This document shows, piece after piece, positions 62,701-64,000 of a stretch of DNA of 64,000 bases. Position numbers and translations under genes: made by a program. Each line of letters starts with the position of its first letter. Position 1 is the first letter of the stretch. The stretch lies in NCBI RefSeq assembly GCF_000090795.2, contig NW_003546261.1, positions 50,084-114,083 of the forward strand. The letters are read 5' to 3'. This stretch comes from Amphimedon queenslandica (taxonomy: Eukaryota > Porifera > Demospongiae > Haplosclerida > Niphatidae). Below the pieces are notes generated by a model that made no database searches, was not told the DNA's origin, and saw only the letters and a program-made list of their open reading frames with translations.

Positions 62701-63742
62701 CCAAATTTAGTCAATGGGGCCAATATACTGTAAGGAAAAATAATGCAAACAATGCTTTTTGTTGCGGTACCAAATTTTTGGTCTCGCCAGCAATTAGCAT
62801 TGACGAGGACTATGTAGCTAAGTGTATAGTTCATTCATTCATTCCATCCAAGAAGTAACTCTCACTGTGTTTCATGACACATTATTATTTGCAGAAAGAT
62901 GGCATCTGTTAATGAAGTTTTGCCAATGAACGCAAGTAACTATGGAGAGTCAAAAGCAAGTTTTGGCAATGATAAAGCCAACTCTGGTAGCGATAAAGCA
63001 GCCACTCCTGATACTACCACTGTAAACAATCAAAATGCAATGTCAGCTTCTTACTTGACTGCAGGTAAAAATAGTCAGTTTAATATTCAATTATGCTTTT
63101 GAATTTTATTAATTAAAGCATTAATTTTATTTATTGCAGGTGGAGATTTATTGGAAGCAGCTAGTAATCTCTCCGTAGGAGACGTTGCTAATTTGTTGCA
63201 AAGAATAGGATTACAGAAAAGCTCAGAAGTTGTACTTGAGAACTCTTATGATGGTGCATTATTATACTCGCATTTGACATCGGGCGAAGAATTAGACCCT
63301 GAGGAATTAGGAATGAATGATAAAATAGATGAACTGAGGTTTCGGGTTGTATTTAAAAGAGTTTTAGAAGGAAAGGAACCAGAACACCCATTTTCATCTC
63401 AAAAATTAAAGGAGTTTCTTAGCAATCTTGGTCAATTTGTCAAGGTAGGACATAAATACATGTCACTCAAAAGTTTAGCAGGTCGATTAGCATTAATTTC
63501 ATAAAAATTGCTTTATTTTCTGAATACCAGTGTATCTTTCAAATTTTTTTTCAGCAAAATACTGTTGTTGGTCAATATTATCTTTTTTATATTTTTAGAT
63601 AGGACAACTCGTTGAAGAAAGGATGATTGATGGAGAAATGCTGCTTTTTGCTAATAATGAAATATTTCGTAATCTTGGAATCAAATCTTTAAGTACAAGT
63701 CGAATTAAGAGGGAGCTTCAAAACAAATTAAAAGATTTCTAA
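32524..63742 (+). CDS. Giant RNF213-like AAA+ protein with C-terminal SAM pair
   Basis: I traced 69 exons that all join in phase, giving 15,969 nt and about 5,322 residues (human RNF213: about 5,200). The AAA core is plain: AAA2 Walker A GLPGSGKT (about 1732), AAA3 Walker A GETGVGKT (about 2184) after FVFKMLNIHERKE, AAA3 Walker B VFLDEINT (about 2400), AAA4 Walker A GPPGSSKT (about 2691) and Walker B VVLMDEAG (about 2768). RNF213-specific motifs follow: FVGLSNTVLDAAKTNR, FFGLRDF, GHTVLIYQAEEIQE and LNRFEKF. The long helical C-terminal region aligns in order with RNF213, but neither the RING (CPIC..C.H..C type) nor the RZ finger is visible. Two SAM domains close the protein. The role is presumably cytosolic and immune or lipid-droplet related, as for RNF213; ubiquitin ligase activity is doubtful. 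Exon coordinates are in the four sub-entries. The first exon start and a splice choice near 56337-56340 are uncertain. Confidence 0.88.
34850..35600. repeat. Degenerate tandem repeat, interrupted by a MITE
   Basis: At least three related units lie in intron 5. Landmarks are GCAACTT(T/A)..AAATT, AGCTCAAAGTTGATGGAACATG, ATTATAAAAATGGAAAATTC and CCAGCCATTTTTGA. Unit spacing is roughly 150-190 bp once the inserted MITE is removed. The same family occurs at 16300-16975, 50460-50610 (part), 54330-54390 and at the right end of the window. Confidence 0.65.
35170..35380. mobile_element. TA-flanked MITE inserted in a tandem repeat
   Basis: The left end TACCGTATGGAAGGAAATTT and the right end AAATTTCCTTCTGTACGGTA are near-perfect inverted repeats bounded by TA. 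The inside is itself partly palindromic around GCCATTATGCGCATGCTCAA. The element is non-coding and related to 26892-27084. Confidence 0.8.
36860..36870. repeat. Poly-C run in intron 8
   Basis: Eleven consecutive C in an otherwise AT-rich intron, in a 390-bp intron without other recognisable content. Confidence 0.9.
38723..38803. repeat. (ATT)n microsatellite
   Basis: About 80 bp of ATT repeats with a short GTT interruption, directly before the GC-rich insert. Confidence 0.95.
38820..39330. other. GC-rich insert of unknown origin in intron 13
   Basis: About 500 bp with clearly higher GC than the rest of the window, flanked by the two halves of the TTAGTTCTAG array. Open frames exist on both strands (90-165 codons) but are Pro/Gly/Arg-rich in a way explained by GC-rich composition. 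I do not recognise a domain. It may be a remnant of a mobile element; that is inference only. Confidence 0.5.
44580..45273. mobile_element. MITE rich in GGTTGT/ACAACC with a nested element
   Basis: The ends CATATAGAAAAACTAAGGTT and, inverted, CATATAAAAATTTCTAGGTT mark a 694-bp non-coding unit in intron 22, the intron that splits the AAA2 Walker A motif. Both subterminal regions are packed with CAACCTTGTCACAA-type short inverted motifs. A smaller palindromic element is nested at 45026-45114. Confidence 0.7.
45026..45114. mobile_element. 89-bp palindromic MITE nested in another element
   Basis: The arms TAGTCTCACGTAGCCAGAC and GTCTGGCTACGCGAGACTA are inverted repeats with one mismatch around a central segment that is itself partly palindromic (TTTTGGACGTCCAAA). 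TA boundaries are present. Confidence 0.85.
51643..62559 (+). other. RNF213-like gene, exons 39-66: C-terminal region
   Basis: Exons: 51643-53268, 53568-53721, 53862-54130, 55051-55236, 55482-55835, 55909-56016, 56071-56175, 56221-56340, 56395-56504, 56552-56669, 56715-56872, 57064-57296, 57344-57483, 57612-57926, 57994-58116, 58174-58226, 58413-58750, 58874-59001, 59063-59133, 59248-59368, 59516-59652, 59698-59764, 60433-60549, 60761-60882, 61909-62081, 62131-62219, 62275-62366, 62443-62559. The order matches the RNF213 hinge and C-terminal domain (for example HLLPCLIDFYNWIHSQ). In place of RING and RZ fingers the sequence is helical with scattered Cys only. Exon 52 (57612-57926) has a second frame that looks more protein-like over about 43 codons. 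Confidence 0.75.
60912..61873. mobile_element. hAT-like non-autonomous element, about 960 bp
   Basis: The ends TAGAGATGTACC and, inverted, TAGAGATGCAC are flanked by GTAAATAT and GTAAACAT, an 8-bp target duplication with one mismatch. The inside holds dispersed-repeat material and no transposase frame. It accounts for almost all of the intron between exons 62 and 63 of the RNF213-like gene. Confidence 0.75.
62895..63742 (+). other. RNF213-like gene, exons 67-69: linker and tandem SAM domains
   Basis: Exons: 62895-63064, 63140-63444, 63599-63742. Exon 67 encodes a low-complexity Asn/Ser/Lys linker. Exon 68 encodes SAM 1 (LSVGDVANLLQRIGL ... YDGALLYSHLTS ... EELGM) and the start of SAM 2, which finishes in exon 69 (FSSQKLKEFLSNLG ... 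DGEMLLFANNE ... NLGIKS). SAM domains mediate polymerisation or hetero-assembly. Exon 67 is entered in phase (AG joined to A, giving Arg) through a good acceptor, which supports one gene. A separate gene starting at ATG 62899 (MASVNEVLPM) remains possible. Confidence 0.8.
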
Positions 63743-64000
63743 AGAATAGGTTTTTTCTTTATTTGTGTGTTAGAATTTATATTGTTAAGGTGCTGGATTA
63801 CATTTTTTACTCATTCTTTTTATAGAAATAATTAGTGTTTATTATTAGCTTTTGTGAAACTAATAAATGTTATTTTTGCTTATAATTGTTTAGCTTAATT
63901 TATCCAGTATTCTAATTTTCTGTTAGAACATGTATTATCAGAAAAATTGCATAAATGGAGAATTCTTTCCTGGCAATTTTGAAAAAAATACGATGGATCA
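63743..64000. other. 3' flank of the RNF213-like gene
   Basis: A canonical AATAAA polyadenylation signal occurs at 63862-63867, about 120 nt after the stop. The last 70 bp begin another copy of the dispersed repeat (AAAATTGCATAAATGGAGAA, then TTCCTGGCAATTTTG). Confidence 0.65.

Overview
Organism. The window looks like nuclear DNA of an early-branching animal, most likely a demosponge of the Amphimedon type. This is an inference from AT-rich sequence, very short GT-AG introns (many 42-60 nt), scavenger-receptor cysteine-rich (SRCR) receptors, intronless beta-helix membrane proteins, a giant RNF213-type ATPase gene and frequent short TACATGTA palindromes. Splice structures were read by eye from GT/AG sites and frame continuity; no transcript data were used.

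Layout. 1-4.1 kb: 3' part of a chymotrypsin-fold serine protease and intergenic DNA. 4.1-7.5 kb: intronless gene for a secreted-type beta-helix ectodomain joined to a multipass membrane domain (copy A). 8.5-11.4 kb: seven-exon receptor with three SRCR domains, one transmembrane helix and a long Ser-rich tail. 12.3-17.9 kb (minus): twelve-exon gene for a secreted GH127 (DUF1680, beta-L-arabinofuranosidase type) enzyme with a PAN/apple-like N-terminal domain; a broken duplicate of its first exon lies at 18.0-18.3 kb. 18.7-20.8 kb (minus): four-exon small nuclear ribonucleoprotein G gene with a 23-nt exon. 21.0-24.7 kb (plus): a small four-exon gene that I read as a candidate securin (D-box plus a PEIEYMPP motif), paired head-to-head with SNRPG across 204 bp carrying a perfect NRF1-type site. 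25.1-26.8 kb: a decayed tandem copy of that gene. 28.5-32.0 kb (minus): second intronless beta-helix/multipass gene (copy B). 32.5-63.7 kb (plus): one 69-exon gene, about 5,322 aa, homologous to RNF213, ending in two SAM domains.

How the genes fit together. Most are surface or innate-immunity type genes (protease, SRCR receptor, beta-helix receptors, RNF213-like ATPase) next to two housekeeping/cell-cycle genes sharing one promoter. The RNF213 relative keeps intact Walker A and B motifs in the AAA3 and AAA4 modules, but I find neither the RING nor the RZ zinc finger of vertebrate RNF213, and it carries tandem SAM domains instead. It is the strongest candidate here for an undescribed protein architecture.

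Repeats. Introns and spacers hold many short non-autonomous DNA transposons with terminal inverted repeats (hAT-like with 8-bp target duplications; mariner/pogo-like with TA ends), two of them with readable empty sites, plus perfect hairpins, an 87-bp exact tandem duplication, a TTAGTTCTAG satellite-like array interrupted by a GC-rich insert, and a dispersed degenerate tandem repeat. No rRNA, CRISPR or clear viral element was seen.
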